This document shows, in pieces, positions 17,424 through 30,187 of a DNA stretch of 64,000 nucleotides (position 1 is its first letter; every line of letters starts with the position of its first letter). The position numbers and the translations under genes were made by a program. Source of the stretch: Paenibacillus sp. FSL R7-0204 (lineage in GTDB: Bacteria; Bacillota; Bacilli; Paenibacillales; Paenibacillaceae); the NCBI RefSeq assembly GCF_038002225.1, contig NZ_JBBOCA010000001.1, positions 1,860,001 to 1,924,000 of the forward strand, read 5' to 3'. The notes beneath the pieces are model-generated. The model ran no database searches. It was given only the letters and a program-made list of their open reading frames with translations, and was not told the origin of the DNA.

Positions 17424-18179
17424 ATGGGGATAGGGAATGAGCTAGGGGGACTGTTGCCGGGCCGGGAAGGACAGCCCTCTGATAGTCTGCCTAAGTATGA
17501 GCGGACTACTTTTGATATTGTAACTATCGGCGCCGGGTATTTGTTTATGCCGTTGGGATTTGCGCTTGCGCTGGTACGCATGCTGAGCACCCATTATAAA
17601 AATTACCGCAAGCCCGTCAATTTTAGTCTGTTGTTCCATGTATTTGTGGGCGGCTTCGTGCAGTTGATGGGAATTGTCGTCAATTCCATCTTCAGTGAAG
17701 TCGCCGTTGATACTGGTACGTTAATTGGAATGTTAATTATGTTCTCATTGATAACGCTTCTGCCTGCGGCCGTATTTGCCAGAAGCGCAGCCAAAGCCAG
17801 ATTCCGCTTCTCGCAGCTCGCCAATCAGTATGTACATCTGATCACGGTGGAGAGAGTCCGCTATACCGGGAATCTGGCTGACCGCACCGGGCAGAGCGAA
17901 GGCGATGTGAACAGAGATCTTATCTATCTGCAGAAGTACGGGGTGCTGGACTCCGGGCTTCTCTTCCATGAAGGAGCGGATGCAGTGCCGCAGGCCCGGG
18001 CGGGGCAGGCAGATGCATCTCCCTTCTCGCAGCCTGCAAGGCAGCCGTCCTATCAGCAGCCGAGGCCGCAGCAGCTTCCCAAATCTGTCCGTTGTCCCGG
18101 CTGCGGGGCACAGAATACGGTAGCTCCCAACCAATCTACTAGCTGTGATTACTGCGGGACGACCATTGCTTACAGCTGA
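17424..18179 (+). CDS. Membrane protein with C-terminal zinc ribbon (YdjH-like)
   Basis: A 251-residue protein with three hydrophobic spans near residues 29-53, 66-89 and 97-118, a helical middle region (VERVRYTGNLADRTGQSE, resembling a winged-helix-type PCI/ribbon linker), a Pro/Gln-rich linker and a final zinc ribbon (CPGCGAQN ... CDYCGTT). AGGAGGAAT precedes ATG 17424, 15 nt after the preceding gene. It is the third gene of the SPFH operon and is probably the membrane anchor or receptor of the complex; this is inferred from context. Confidence 0.65.
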   Translation: MGIGNELGGLLPGREGQPSDSLPKYERTTFDIVTIGAGYLFMPLGFALALVRMLSTHYKNYRKPVNFSLLFHVFVGGFVQLMGIVVNSIFSEVAVDTGTLIGMLIMFSLITLLPAAVFARSAAKARFRFSQLANQYVHLITVERVRYTGNLADRTGQSEGDVNRDLIYLQKYGVLDSGLLFHEGADAVPQARAGQADASPFSQPARQPSYQQPRPQQLPKSVRCPGCGAQNTVAPNQSTSCDYCGTTIAYS

Positions 18180-18199
18180 CCGGGTTCTGCAGGTGAAGG

Positions 18200-18234
18200 C
18201 TGTTCCTCCTAGCTAATAGGGGGACAGTCTTTTC
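18200..18234 (+). terminator. Intrinsic terminator after the SPFH operon
   Basis: A 9-10 bp stem (18200-18209 with 18218-18227, including G-U pairs) followed by TCTTTT. Confidence 0.7.
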
Positions 18235-18254
18235 CCCATGTTTACAGAAAGTTA

Positions 18255-18284
18255 TTGCAATAAAAGCCTTCAATCCCGTATAAT
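18255..18284 (+). promoter_or_regulatory. Putative SigA promoter of the pheB-hom-thrB-pheA-ilvE operon
   Basis: TTGCAA (18255-18260), 18-nt spacer, perfect TATAAT (18279-18284), 42 nt before the pheB start. No T-box or attenuator hairpin is seen between it and pheB. Confidence 0.65.
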
Positions 18285-18326
18285 GTCCACTATGTACATA
18301 CAAAAGTCTTTGGGGTGAGGACGTTC

Positions 18327-18764
18327 GTGAAAGAACGCTATTATTTGGTCCGGGAGGACATTTTGCCCGATGCGGTGCTGAAGACCATGCAGGTCAAGCA
18401 GCTGCTGGAAGCAGGAGATGCCAAAACCGTACACGAGGGCGTGGAACAGGTCGGGCTTAGCCGCAGTGCTTTTTATAAATACAAAGATGGGATACACTTA
18501 ATTCATCAGCTGGAGCGCGAGCGCATTGTGACGATCTCGATTGATCTGGAGCACGAGTCGGGCATGCTGTCCAAGGTGCTCGGTTCGGTGGCCGTTCACG
18601 GGGCGAATGTGCTGACGATCCATCAGAGTATCCCGCTGCAAGGACGGGCGAACGTGGTGATATCTGTCGAGATCTCCCATCTGAATGAAGAGCTGGGCGA
18701 CTTGCTGGACAGTCTCAAGGCAATTCCCGGTGTGAAGCGTGCGTTAATTATTGGTCAGGGGTGA
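18327..18764 (+). CDS. pheB: ACT-domain protein PheB
   Basis: A 145-residue protein with an N-terminal helical segment (VRQLLEAGDAKTVHEGVEQ-like) and a C-terminal ACT domain (about 65-140; ERIVTISIDLEHESGMLSKV), which binds amino acids. PheB of Bacillus was first described as a chorismate-mutase-like gene, but the domain content supports a regulatory ligand-binding role. GTG 18327 is preferred since GGGGTGAGG lies 6 nt upstream. Eight nucleotides separate it from hom. Confidence 0.88.
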   Translation: MKERYYLVREDILPDAVLKTMQVKQLLEAGDAKTVHEGVEQVGLSRSAFYKYKDGIHLIHQLERERIVTISIDLEHESGMLSKVLGSVAVHGANVLTIHQSIPLQGRANVVISVEISHLNEELGDLLDSLKAIPGVKRALIIGQG

Positions 18765-18772
18765 GAATACGA

Positions 18773-20059
18773 ATGAAGCCGGTTAGAGTAGGTCTGCTGG
18801 GTCTGGGTACTGTAGGTACGGGCGTTGTCCGTATTGTGGAAGGAAATCAGGAGGATTTGAGCAGCCAGGTGGGCTCGCCGATCCTGATTGAACGTATTGC
18901 CGTGAAGAATACGGAGAAGCCGCGTGATATCGAAGTGGACCCGTCCAAGATTACCGATGATCCCTGGGCCGTTATCCGCGACCCGGAGATTGATGTCATT
19001 GTTGAGGTCATGGGTGGGATCGCAGGGACGAAGGAGTACATTCTGGAGGCACTGGAGCGCGGTAAGCATATCGTAACAGCCAATAAGGATCTGATGGCTC
19101 TGCACGGCTCGGAGATTCTGGCTAAGGCGCAGGAGAAGCAGTGCGATGTGTTCTATGAGGCGAGTGTGGCGGGAGGCATTCCGATTATCCGCACTCTGAT
19201 CGAAGGCTTTTCCTCGGATAAGATTATGAAGATTATGGGGATCGTGAACGGGACAACCAACTACATCCTCAGCAAAATGAGCCAGGAAGGCGCGTCTTAC
19301 GCGGACGCACTGCAGGAAGCGCAGGAGCTGGGGTATGCGGAGTCTGATCCGACCTCCGATGTGGAGGGACTGGATGCAGCCCGCAAGATGGCGATACTGG
19401 GCACGCTGGGCTTCCGGACCAATGTGGAGCTGAGCGATGTCAGTGTAAGCGGGATTTCCGGCGTCAGCAAGGAGGATATGGCTTTTGCCAAACGGCTGGG
19501 GTACGAGATGAAGCTGCTCGGAATCGCTGAACGCCAGGATGAAGAATTCAGTATTAGCGTTCAGCCGACGATGATCCGTACGAACCACCCGATTGCCTCC
19601 GTGAACGGCGTGTTTAATGCGGTATATGTATATGGTGAAGCTGTAGGGGAGACGATGTTCTACGGTGCGGGGGCAGGGGCTATGCCTACGGCAACCTCAA
19701 TTGTGGCGGATCTGGTGGCGGTCATTAAGAACCTGAAGCTGGGTGTCAATGGCCTTAAGCAGATTGTGCCGTACAAGCAGAAGAAGCTGAAGAGCGACGA
19801 GGATATCTATTACAAAAACTTCCTGCTGCTTCATGTCGATGACAAGGCCGGTGTACTGGCGAAGATTACCCAGGTGTTTGCCGAATATGATGTCAGTCTG
19901 GATTCCGTAGTGCAGCAGGCGAATCCTAATAATCCTGACGCCGAAATTATCATTGTCACCCATAATGCCAGCAGAGCCAGTATGAACAAAGTGCTGCGCC
20001 ACCTGGAGCAACTGAATGTCATTCACCGTATCAAAAGCCATTACCGTGTAGAAGGCTAA
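18773..20059 (+). CDS. hom: Homoserine dehydrogenase
   Basis: A 428-residue enzyme reducing aspartate semialdehyde to homoserine with NAD(P)H, the branch to threonine and methionine. The dinucleotide-binding motif GLGTVGTG is at residues 10-17, the catalytic-domain signature around ANKDLMALHG and GIVNGTTNYILSKM is present, and a C-terminal ACT domain (about 348-425; HVDDKAGVLAKITQVFAEY) suggests feedback control by threonine. ATG 18773 has AGGGGTGAGA 6 nt upstream. Confidence 0.97.
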   Translation: MKPVRVGLLGLGTVGTGVVRIVEGNQEDLSSQVGSPILIERIAVKNTEKPRDIEVDPSKITDDPWAVIRDPEIDVIVEVMGGIAGTKEYILEALERGKHIVTANKDLMALHGSEILAKAQEKQCDVFYEASVAGGIPIIRTLIEGFSSDKIMKIMGIVNGTTNYILSKMSQEGASYADALQEAQELGYAESDPTSDVEGLDAARKMAILGTLGFRTNVELSDVSVSGISGVSKEDMAFAKRLGYEMKLLGIAERQDEEFSISVQPTMIRTNHPIASVNGVFNAVYVYGEAVGETMFYGAGAGAMPTATSIVADLVAVIKNLKLGVNGLKQIVPYKQKKLKSDEDIYYKNFLLLHVDDKAGVLAKITQVFAEYDVSLDSVVQQANPNNPDAEIIIVTHNASRASMNKVLRHLEQLNVIHRIKSHYRVEG

Positions 20060-20123
20060 CAATCGCAGACGTCCATGGAACACAGGACTTGCGCGCAAAT
20101 ATAATGAAGGAGATTTACCCGCC

Positions 20124-21104
20124 ATGAGTATTTACGGAAGGTCTAGAGTGAAGGTCCCTGCGAGTACCGCCAATCTCGGTCCGGGCTTCGATACGCTGGG
20201 CATGGCTCTGTCGCTGTATGCCTGGATTGAAATGGAGGAAGCTGCTGAAACGGTGTTTCATCTGTATGGAGATGAGATGGCTGGAGTTCCCCGGGATAAA
20301 AGCAATCTGCTCTACAAGGTTGCGCAAATGGTATTTGCAGAGGCTGGGGTCCAGGTTCCGGAGTTGTCCATCTCCATGTATTCGGAAATCCCGCTGACCC
20401 GCGGGCTTGGCAGCAGTGCTACGGCCATTATTGGCGCGTTGGCTGCGGCGAATGCTATGATAGGTTCACCGCTGAGTCAGGCGAAGCTGTTCGATATGGC
20501 TACAGCAATCGAGAAGCATCCCGACAATGTCGGAGCCTCGCTGTTCGGGGGAATTATTACGGCCGTATGGGACGGCGAGCATGCCGATTATATCCGGATC
20601 GAGCCGCCGCAGGAGCTGGAATTCCTGGTGGTCATTCCTGAATTCGAGCTGGAGACCGTCAAGGCCAGAGAGGCGCTGCCTGCGGAGATTACCATGAGCG
20701 ATGCGGTTCATAATATCAGCCGCACCTCGCTGCTTACCGCAGCGTTAGCCGCAGGGCGGCTGGACCTGATTGGCACAGCGATGCAGGACCGGCTGCATCA
20801 GCCTTACCGCGCACCGCTGGTGCCGGGGATGGAGAAGCTGCTGGCTGAAGCTCCGGGCCACGGCGCGCTGGGGATTGCGCTTAGCGGTGCAGGCCCGACT
20901 CTGTTATGTATGGTGGACCGCAGCGAGCAGCGGAAGCAGGAGCTGGAGCTGTTTTTGAAAGAGACCATGCAGGAGAACGGAATCTCTGCCCGTACCTTAT
21001 GGCTGCCTCCTTGCACCACTGGTGTCACGGCAGAGCTGCTTGAAAGAAACGGGATGCAAAACGAATCATTTTTGGATATGATAAAAGGAGAATTACAGCC
21101 ATGA
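20124..21104 (+). CDS. thrB: Homoserine kinase
   Basis: A 326-residue GHMP kinase phosphorylating homoserine. It opens with VKVPASTANLGPGFDTLG, has the ATP loop PLTRGLGSSATAIIGALAAA near residue 92 and the C-terminal GHMP motif GIALSGAGPTLLCM. GAAGGAGAT precedes ATG 20124. Threonine synthase (thrC), next to thrB in B. subtilis, is not in the window. Its stop codon overlaps the pheA start (ATGA). Confidence 0.96.
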   Translation: MSIYGRSRVKVPASTANLGPGFDTLGMALSLYAWIEMEEAAETVFHLYGDEMAGVPRDKSNLLYKVAQMVFAEAGVQVPELSISMYSEIPLTRGLGSSATAIIGALAAANAMIGSPLSQAKLFDMATAIEKHPDNVGASLFGGIITAVWDGEHADYIRIEPPQELEFLVVIPEFELETVKAREALPAEITMSDAVHNISRTSLLTAALAAGRLDLIGTAMQDRLHQPYRAPLVPGMEKLLAEAPGHGALGIALSGAGPTLLCMVDRSEQRKQELELFLKETMQENGISARTLWLPPCTTGVTAELLERNGMQNESFLDMIKGELQP

Positions 21105-21988
21105 AATCAATAGCGTTATTGCCCCAGGGCTCCGTCTCGCATGAAGCGCTGCTGCATTTATTTGGCGGTAACCCTGTTCAACTGGAGCATCATAAGCTCA
21201 TATCCGATGTTTTTCTGTCCACGGCCGGCGGAGTTACCGATTACAGTGTCATTCCGATTGAGAACACGATAGAAGGCTCGGTCAGCCTGCATATCGACTG
21301 GCTCATTAATGAAGTGAACCTGCCGATGCAGGCGGAGTGGATTTTCCCGTCGATACAGAATCTGATCAGCTGTCCGCAGGAATTCACGAAGGAGAACGGG
21401 GACAAGGATTATACGAAGATTGTCAAGATTCTGTCCCATCCGGTGGCTATGGCGCAATGCACGCAGTTCATCCGTAAGGCTATGCCCTGGGCTGAGCTGG
21501 AGTCTGTGGGAAGCACCTCTGAAGCGGTGGAGATTGTAAAAGGCAATCCCGGCAAAGGCTGGGCTGCCATCGGTACCGCGCTTGGAGCCGCTACGCACGG
21601 ACTCGAGGTTGTCGAGCGCCAGATTACAGACCATAATAACAATTACACGCGGTTTGTCCTGGTGGGCCCGCAGAAGCTGGAGCTTCCGCAGAAGAGCAGT
21701 GGAGACAAGACGAGTATTCTTGTTACGCTGCCCGAGGATTTCCCTGGTGCCCTGCATCAGGTGTTGGCTGCTTTTGCCTGGCGTAAGCTGAACTTGTCCC
21801 GTATTGAATCACGGCCGACGAAGAAGAAGCTGGGTACTTATTATTTCTATATTGATGTGCTGGAACCGATAGAATCGGTACTGCTCCCGGGTGCGATCGA
21901 AGAGATCAAAGCCTTGGGCTGTCAGGTACGGATTCTGGGTTCCTATCCCACATACACCTATGAGGAAGAGAAAGCGGAGGTGCAGTAA
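21101..21988 (+). CDS. pheA: Prephenate dehydratase
   Basis: A 295-residue enzyme converting prephenate to phenylpyruvate in phenylalanine synthesis. The catalytic domain shows VIPIENTIEGSV and the dehydratase signature NNYTRFVLVG (about residues 181-190). The C-terminal ACT domain (about 205-285; GALHQVLAAFAWRKLNLSRI with ESRP) is the phenylalanine-binding regulatory site. It overlaps thrB by 4 nt, so the two are translationally coupled, and it is followed directly by ilvE. Confidence 0.96.
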   Translation: MKSIALLPQGSVSHEALLHLFGGNPVQLEHHKLISDVFLSTAGGVTDYSVIPIENTIEGSVSLHIDWLINEVNLPMQAEWIFPSIQNLISCPQEFTKENGDKDYTKIVKILSHPVAMAQCTQFIRKAMPWAELESVGSTSEAVEIVKGNPGKGWAAIGTALGAATHGLEVVERQITDHNNNYTRFVLVGPQKLELPQKSSGDKTSILVTLPEDFPGALHQVLAAFAWRKLNLSRIESRPTKKKLGTYYFYIDVLEPIESVLLPGAIEEIKALGCQVRILGSYPTYTYEEEKAEVQ

Positions 21989-21992
21989 GTTC

Positions 21993-22874
21993 ATGGCTGA
22001 GCAATGGATCTATCTGGATGGACAACATGTAACGAAGGACAAGGCAATGGTGTCCGTATTCGATCACGGTTTTTTATATGGAGACGGAATCTTTGAAGGT
22101 ATCCGTATTTATAACGGCAATATCTTCAAGTGTAAGGAGCATCTGGACAGGCTGTATGATTCGGCAAAGTCGATTATGCTGGACATTCCGCTGACCTATG
22201 ATGAGATGCTGGAGGCTATGGCTGAGACAATCCGCCTGAACGACATGCGGGACGGTTACATCCGGCTGATTGTATCACGCGGTCCCGGCAACCTGGGTCT
22301 TGATCCGCGCCGCTGCCCCAAAGCAAGTGTAATCATCATTGTGGAGCAGCTCGCTATCTACCCGGAGCAGGCTTATATGAATGGACTTCGTGCCGTTTCG
22401 GTCTCCCAGCGCCGCAATCTCCCGGATGCCCTGAATCCTAAGATCAAATCGCTGAACTATCTGAACAATATTTTGGTGAAGATTCAGTCGAATCTGGCGG
22501 AAGCCGATGAAGCGATCATGATGAACGCTCAGGGCTATGTAACCGAAGGCTCCGGCGATAATATCTTCATTATCAAAAGAGGCGTAGTCTATACACCGCC
22601 TTGTTACCTGGGCGCCCTGGAGGGAATCACCCGTCTGGCGATCATTGAGCTGTGTGAGAAGCTGGGACTGCCGCTGAAGGAAGAGCCGTTCACCATGCAT
22701 GATGTCTATATTGCCGATGAAGTCTTCTTCACCGGAACAGCGGCTGAAGTTATTGCTGCCCGTGAGATCGACGGCAGAGTCATCGGTTCCGGCCAGGCCG
22801 GGCCGATTACCCTGCAATTGCTGGAAGAATTCCGCAATGTGGTTGATAAAGACGGTTATAAGGTTTGGGAATAG
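21993..22874 (+). CDS. ilvE: Branched-chain amino-acid aminotransferase
   Basis: A 293-residue fold-type IV PLP aminotransferase. It carries FDHGFLYGDGIFEGIRIYNG near the N-terminus, the PLP lysine in NPKIKSLNYLNN (about residue 153) and the C-terminal EVFFTGTAAEVIA motif. It interconverts Val, Leu and Ile with their keto acids; in this operon it could also serve phenylpyruvate. The first true start is ATG 21993, just after pheA; the longer open frame upstream is inside pheA. Confidence 0.93.
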   Translation: MAEQWIYLDGQHVTKDKAMVSVFDHGFLYGDGIFEGIRIYNGNIFKCKEHLDRLYDSAKSIMLDIPLTYDEMLEAMAETIRLNDMRDGYIRLIVSRGPGNLGLDPRRCPKASVIIIVEQLAIYPEQAYMNGLRAVSVSQRRNLPDALNPKIKSLNYLNNILVKIQSNLAEADEAIMMNAQGYVTEGSGDNIFIIKRGVVYTPPCYLGALEGITRLAIIELCEKLGLPLKEEPFTMHDVYIADEVFFTGTAAEVIAAREIDGRVIGSGQAGPITLQLLEEFRNVVDKDGYKVWE

Positions 22875-22904
22875 TACAGTAATTTCGCGGAAGCGAATAG
22901 AGAA

Positions 22905-22940
22905 AAATCCTTTCATGCCAAGCATGGAAGGATTTTTTTT
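22905..22940 (+). terminator. Intrinsic terminator after ilvE
   Basis: A 14-bp stem (22905-22918 with 22922-22935, one G-U) with a CAA loop, ending in eight T. Confidence 0.93.
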
Positions 22941-23088
22941 GCATATAGGGATGTCATTCGCCCATGGGCTGCATAAGATGTAGTAACGAAGGAGGCGGCT
23001 GTACCGCAACTACCGAATCTGGAGGGCTATCATCCCTGAACCGGGGTGCAGTGCCGATCAATAGATACTTTTAGGAGGTAAATGCTGC

Positions 23089-24606
23089 GTGAAAATACAC
23101 ATTGTTAAGCAAGGTGATTCGCTGTTTGCGTTATCACAGAAGTATGGAGTGCCGCTGCAAAAAATAATCGAGGCCAATCCGCAAATCACCAATCCAGATG
23201 TGCTTGCGGTTGGAGACAAGGTTAAGATCCCGGCTGCGCCCGTGGCTCTGCCTGTTCCGGACAACAACGATATCTACTATAAGCACACAGTCAAGCAAGG
23301 CGATACCTTATGGAAGCTCTCCAAGGCTTGGGGCATTACACTCAAGGATATGATTGATGCCAACCCGCAGCTTAAGAACCCTAACGCACTGATGACAGGT
23401 GAAGTCGTGAATATCCCTAAGAAGGTTAGTACTTCTCCAATCCAGGCCCAATCCATCGATCCGGTAAAAGCTAATACGACCCCGATTCAGGTTCAGTCAA
23501 CCGCACCGGCAGTGGTCGATAAAACGGCGATTGGCGGTAAAACCTACACTGGTGTCATCGAAAAGCCGGCTCCCGCACCAGCGCCAGTTCCTGCACCTGC
23601 TTCAGAAGCAGTCCCTATTCCGTTGGCGGTTCCTGCACCTAACAAAGCGCCGGAAGTCAAGCCGGTTCAGGAAGCCGTCTATGAGAAACAAAGCTTGTAT
23701 GTGCAAATCTCTGTTCCCGCGCAGGAAGAGAAAACCAAAGAAGTGCATCATAAGTCAGAGGTTCAGCCTGCCGCCTGGGATGAGGGTAAAACCTCGCCCT
23801 GGGGAAAGAGCGATGGCTATCCCGGCCTTAGCGAGAATCCGTATTTCATGAATTATGCACCCGTGTATCCCGTATATGAGCCAATGACCAATATGGATAT
23901 GAACAATATGAATAACGCTCCGGGTTATGTTCAGCCTGCAGCGTATATGCCGGATTGCCCGCCGTTCTATGCTCAGCCGGTTAATCCTTGTCCGCCTGGA
24001 CAATATCCCGGAGGATGGTATCCTAATGCAGCGCCTGATTATAACAATGTGAATATGTCTGCAGTCAGTCCTGTCAGTGACAATGCTGCGTTTGCTCCGC
24101 AGTACCAGAGCGAGCAGGTTAACCTTCCATGGCCTTCCTGCGGGTGCGGCGCAATGTCGATTCAGCCCTATCCTTATGAGCAGCCGATGTATAACGGGTA
24201 TCCGGTATACGGCATGCCGCAGATGGGGATGGCTTCTCCTTATGCCGGAGGAATGAATGGCATGCCTAACGCGGTGTCACCGATGTATGAACAGCCTATG
24301 GTATCGAACATTCCGCCATATCCGGCTTATCCGGGTATGGAGAACTTCGCCCACAACCGCGTACCCGAGATTCAGATTCCTGAGCCTGTAGTGGAGGAAG
24401 CGGAGGAACTGCCGGATAAGGGGCGCACTGAAGCCACAGCAGCAAAGGATACAAAACCAGAGAAATCCAAACCGGCAGCGGCAAAAGCGAAAACCTCCAG
24501 CCAGGGTGCTGCCGCCAAGGATAAGGCCCACGCCAAGCCGCGTTCAAACTCAAGTGGACGATCAAGTACTGCTAAGAAGAATCAGACTCCTTGGATTCCG
24601 AATTAA
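23089..24606 (+). CDS. safA: LysM spore-coat assembly protein, SafA-like
   Basis: A 505-residue protein with two LysM domains near residues 2-47 (VKQGDSLFALSQKYGV) and 63-110 (VKQGDTLWKLSKAWGI), a Pro/Ala/Val-rich linker, and a long Tyr/Pro/Asn/Met/Gly-rich low-complexity part (about 250-430) typical of coat proteins, ending in a Lys/Ala-rich tail. SafA binds spore cortex peptidoglycan through LysM and organises the inner coat. In B. subtilis safA lies in the same chromosomal neighbourhood downstream of pheA. The strong AGGAGGT precedes GTG 23089. No signal peptide is seen, as for SafA. Confidence 0.85.
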   Translation: MKIHIVKQGDSLFALSQKYGVPLQKIIEANPQITNPDVLAVGDKVKIPAAPVALPVPDNNDIYYKHTVKQGDTLWKLSKAWGITLKDMIDANPQLKNPNALMTGEVVNIPKKVSTSPIQAQSIDPVKANTTPIQVQSTAPAVVDKTAIGGKTYTGVIEKPAPAPAPVPAPASEAVPIPLAVPAPNKAPEVKPVQEAVYEKQSLYVQISVPAQEEKTKEVHHKSEVQPAAWDEGKTSPWGKSDGYPGLSENPYFMNYAPVYPVYEPMTNMDMNNMNNAPGYVQPAAYMPDCPPFYAQPVNPCPPGQYPGGWYPNAAPDYNNVNMSAVSPVSDNAAFAPQYQSEQVNLPWPSCGCGAMSIQPYPYEQPMYNGYPVYGMPQMGMASPYAGGMNGMPNAVSPMYEQPMVSNIPPYPAYPGMENFAHNRVPEIQIPEPVVEEAEELPDKGRTEATAAKDTKPEKSKPAAAKAKTSSQGAAAKDKAHAKPRSNSSGRSSTAKKNQTPWIPN

Positions 24607-24631
24607 GAGGGTAGTCCTTTAGGAGAGAGTT

Positions 24632-24676
24632 GCACATGCTGGTCCTGCTAGATAGGAGGGCCGGCATGTGCTTTTC
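24632..24676 (+). terminator. Intrinsic terminator after safA
   Basis: A 14-bp stem (24632-24645 with 24658-24671, several G-U) and TTTT. Confidence 0.8.
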
Positions 24677-24879
24677 GGGCACGGTTATGCAGGTACATAG
24701 GCTTGTATAGGATATCTATGAAAGGCTATAGTACTATTCAATAAATGGTATAAAATTAAGGGTTGTTAGCAGGTATATATCATGATATATTATATATCCA
24801 GTCGAAAGGCGGGTGCCTTGCAAGAAGATTGGACATGTTGCTCTGATGAATACACATTTCGCTTCTTCAAAAATAAGTG

Positions 24880-24908
24880 TTGCATTCAGAAGATGAACGT
24901 GTTATATT
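24880..24908 (+). promoter_or_regulatory. Putative rRNA operon promoter
   Basis: TTGCAT (24880-24885), 17-nt spacer, TATATT (24903-24908), about 230 nt before 16S. An additional AT-rich stretch with TATAAA near 24749 could be an upstream second promoter, as in other tandem rrn promoters, but it lacks a good -35. Confidence 0.55.
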
Positions 24909-24959
24909 ATAAAAGTTGCTGGTGACGCGGTAAGCGGCGCTAACAATGAGCTTGATCTT

Positions 24960-24983
24960 TGAAAACTGAACAACGAGTGAGTA
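24960..24983 (+). other. Left arm of the 16S rRNA processing stem
   Basis: The segment following CTTTGAAAACTGAAC is complementary, with one mismatch and one end wobble, to 26780-26803 beyond the 16S 3' end. The pair would form the long helix that RNase III cuts to free pre-16S. The GATCTTTGAAAACTG sequence itself is the conserved motif found before Bacillales rRNA genes. Confidence 0.75.
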
Positions 24984-25069
24984 CCTGGAAATCACTTCGG
25001 TGAGATCCAAATTAGAGAATGTAACAATTCTCGTCAGATGTTTCAAAATGAGCAATCGCTCTTTCTATA

Positions 25070-25140
25070 CTGCAATCTCTTCGTCCGCTCAGCTGAGCTG
25101 GACCGAAGAGATTGCAGGTGACGCTTACTTCGTAAGCGTC
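25070..25140 (+). other. Two strong hairpins in the 16S leader
   Basis: The first hairpin pairs 25070-25083 with 25104-25117 (14 perfect base pairs) and contains an inner GCTCAGCTGAGC palindrome. The second pairs 25120-25128 with 25132-25140 (9 bp). They fill the stretch right before the mature 16S end. The rest of the gene-free 24607-25140 interval holds the safA terminator, the promoter and the processing arm. Confidence 0.7.
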
Positions 25141-26705
<1,565 letters not shown>

Positions 26706-26779
26706 TGGAGAATCGTCTTCTGCAACGAAGACATTCAAATCGGAAGCTTCGCTTCCACAATAGAACCCTTGGGTTCGAA

Positions 26780-26803
26780 TACTCACTCGTTGGTCAGTTT
26801 TGA
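26780..26803 (+). other. Right arm of the 16S rRNA processing stem
   Basis: Complement of 24960-24983. It lies in the 16S-23S spacer (26705-26969), which contains no tRNA gene; the GAACCCTTGGGTTC nearby is only a small hairpin. Confidence 0.75.
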
Positions 26804-26836
26804 GAGTTTAAGCTCTCATCTTTACCTTGATCCTTG

Positions 26837-26863
26837 AAAACTGGATACCGAAACGAATTTGCG
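26837..26863 (+). other. Left arm of the 23S rRNA processing stem
   Basis: AAAACTGGATACCGAAACGA and the next seven bases are complementary, with few mismatches, to 29906-29931 after 23S, giving the RNase III helix for pre-23S. Confidence 0.72.
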
Positions 26864-26969
26864 TTTTAGAACATTCCTTTAAGCTGAACTTGTGTAAACA
26901 AGTTTCAATATTTTAGTGATGCTAAGTGAAGGTTTTTGATTGTGCAAACAAGCAAAACACCGGAACGTT

Positions 26970-29895
<2,926 letters not shown>

Positions 29896-29905
29896 ATTTA
29901 TAACA

Positions 29906-29931
29906 CGCAGATTCGTTTCGGATTCAGTTTT
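29906..29931 (+). other. Right arm of the 23S rRNA processing stem
   Basis: Pairs with 26837-26863; located between 23S and 5S. Confidence 0.72.
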
Positions 29932-30018
29932 CAGGCGATCAAGCCTGGCAGGATGTTAAACCGATGGTTTGATATTTTCTGTAGCGATTTCGAGAAGCGT
30001 AGGCTTCGAAAAATCATG

Positions 30019-30135
30019 TTTGGTGGCGATAGCGGAGGGGTTCCACACGTACCCATCCCGAACACGACCGTTAAGCCCTCCAGCGCCGATGGTACTTGGA
30101 CCGAAGGGTCCTGGGAGAGTAGGACGTTGCCAAGC
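30019..30135 (+). rRNA. rrf: 5S ribosomal RNA
   Basis: A 117-nt gene starting TTTGGTGGCGATAGCGGAGG and ending GGACGTTGCCAAGC, with CCATCCCGAACACG in loop B-C. The terminal bases pair to form helix I. Last rRNA of the operon. Confidence 0.95.
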
Positions 30136-30142
30136 ACTTAAG

Positions 30143-30173
30143 ACCACCGTTGATTATCAATGGTGGTTTTTTG
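30143..30173 (+). terminator. Intrinsic terminator of the rRNA operon
   Basis: A 10-bp stem (30143-30152 with 30158-30167, one G-U) followed by a T6 run, 8 nt after 5S. It separates the rRNA genes from the tRNA cluster. Confidence 0.93.
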
Positions 30174-30187
30174 TTGTGTTATTGCTG

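Noticed and set aside
22942..23088. A mother-cell sigma promoter before safA
   Set aside because: CATAAGAT near 22971 resembles a SigE/SigK -10, but no matching -35 is at the right distance, so it was not annotated.
26761..26785. GGGTTCGAAT in the 16S-23S spacer, looking like a tRNA T-loop
   Set aside because: It is half of the small hairpin GAACCC-TT-GGGTTC; no acceptor, D or anticodon arm is present.
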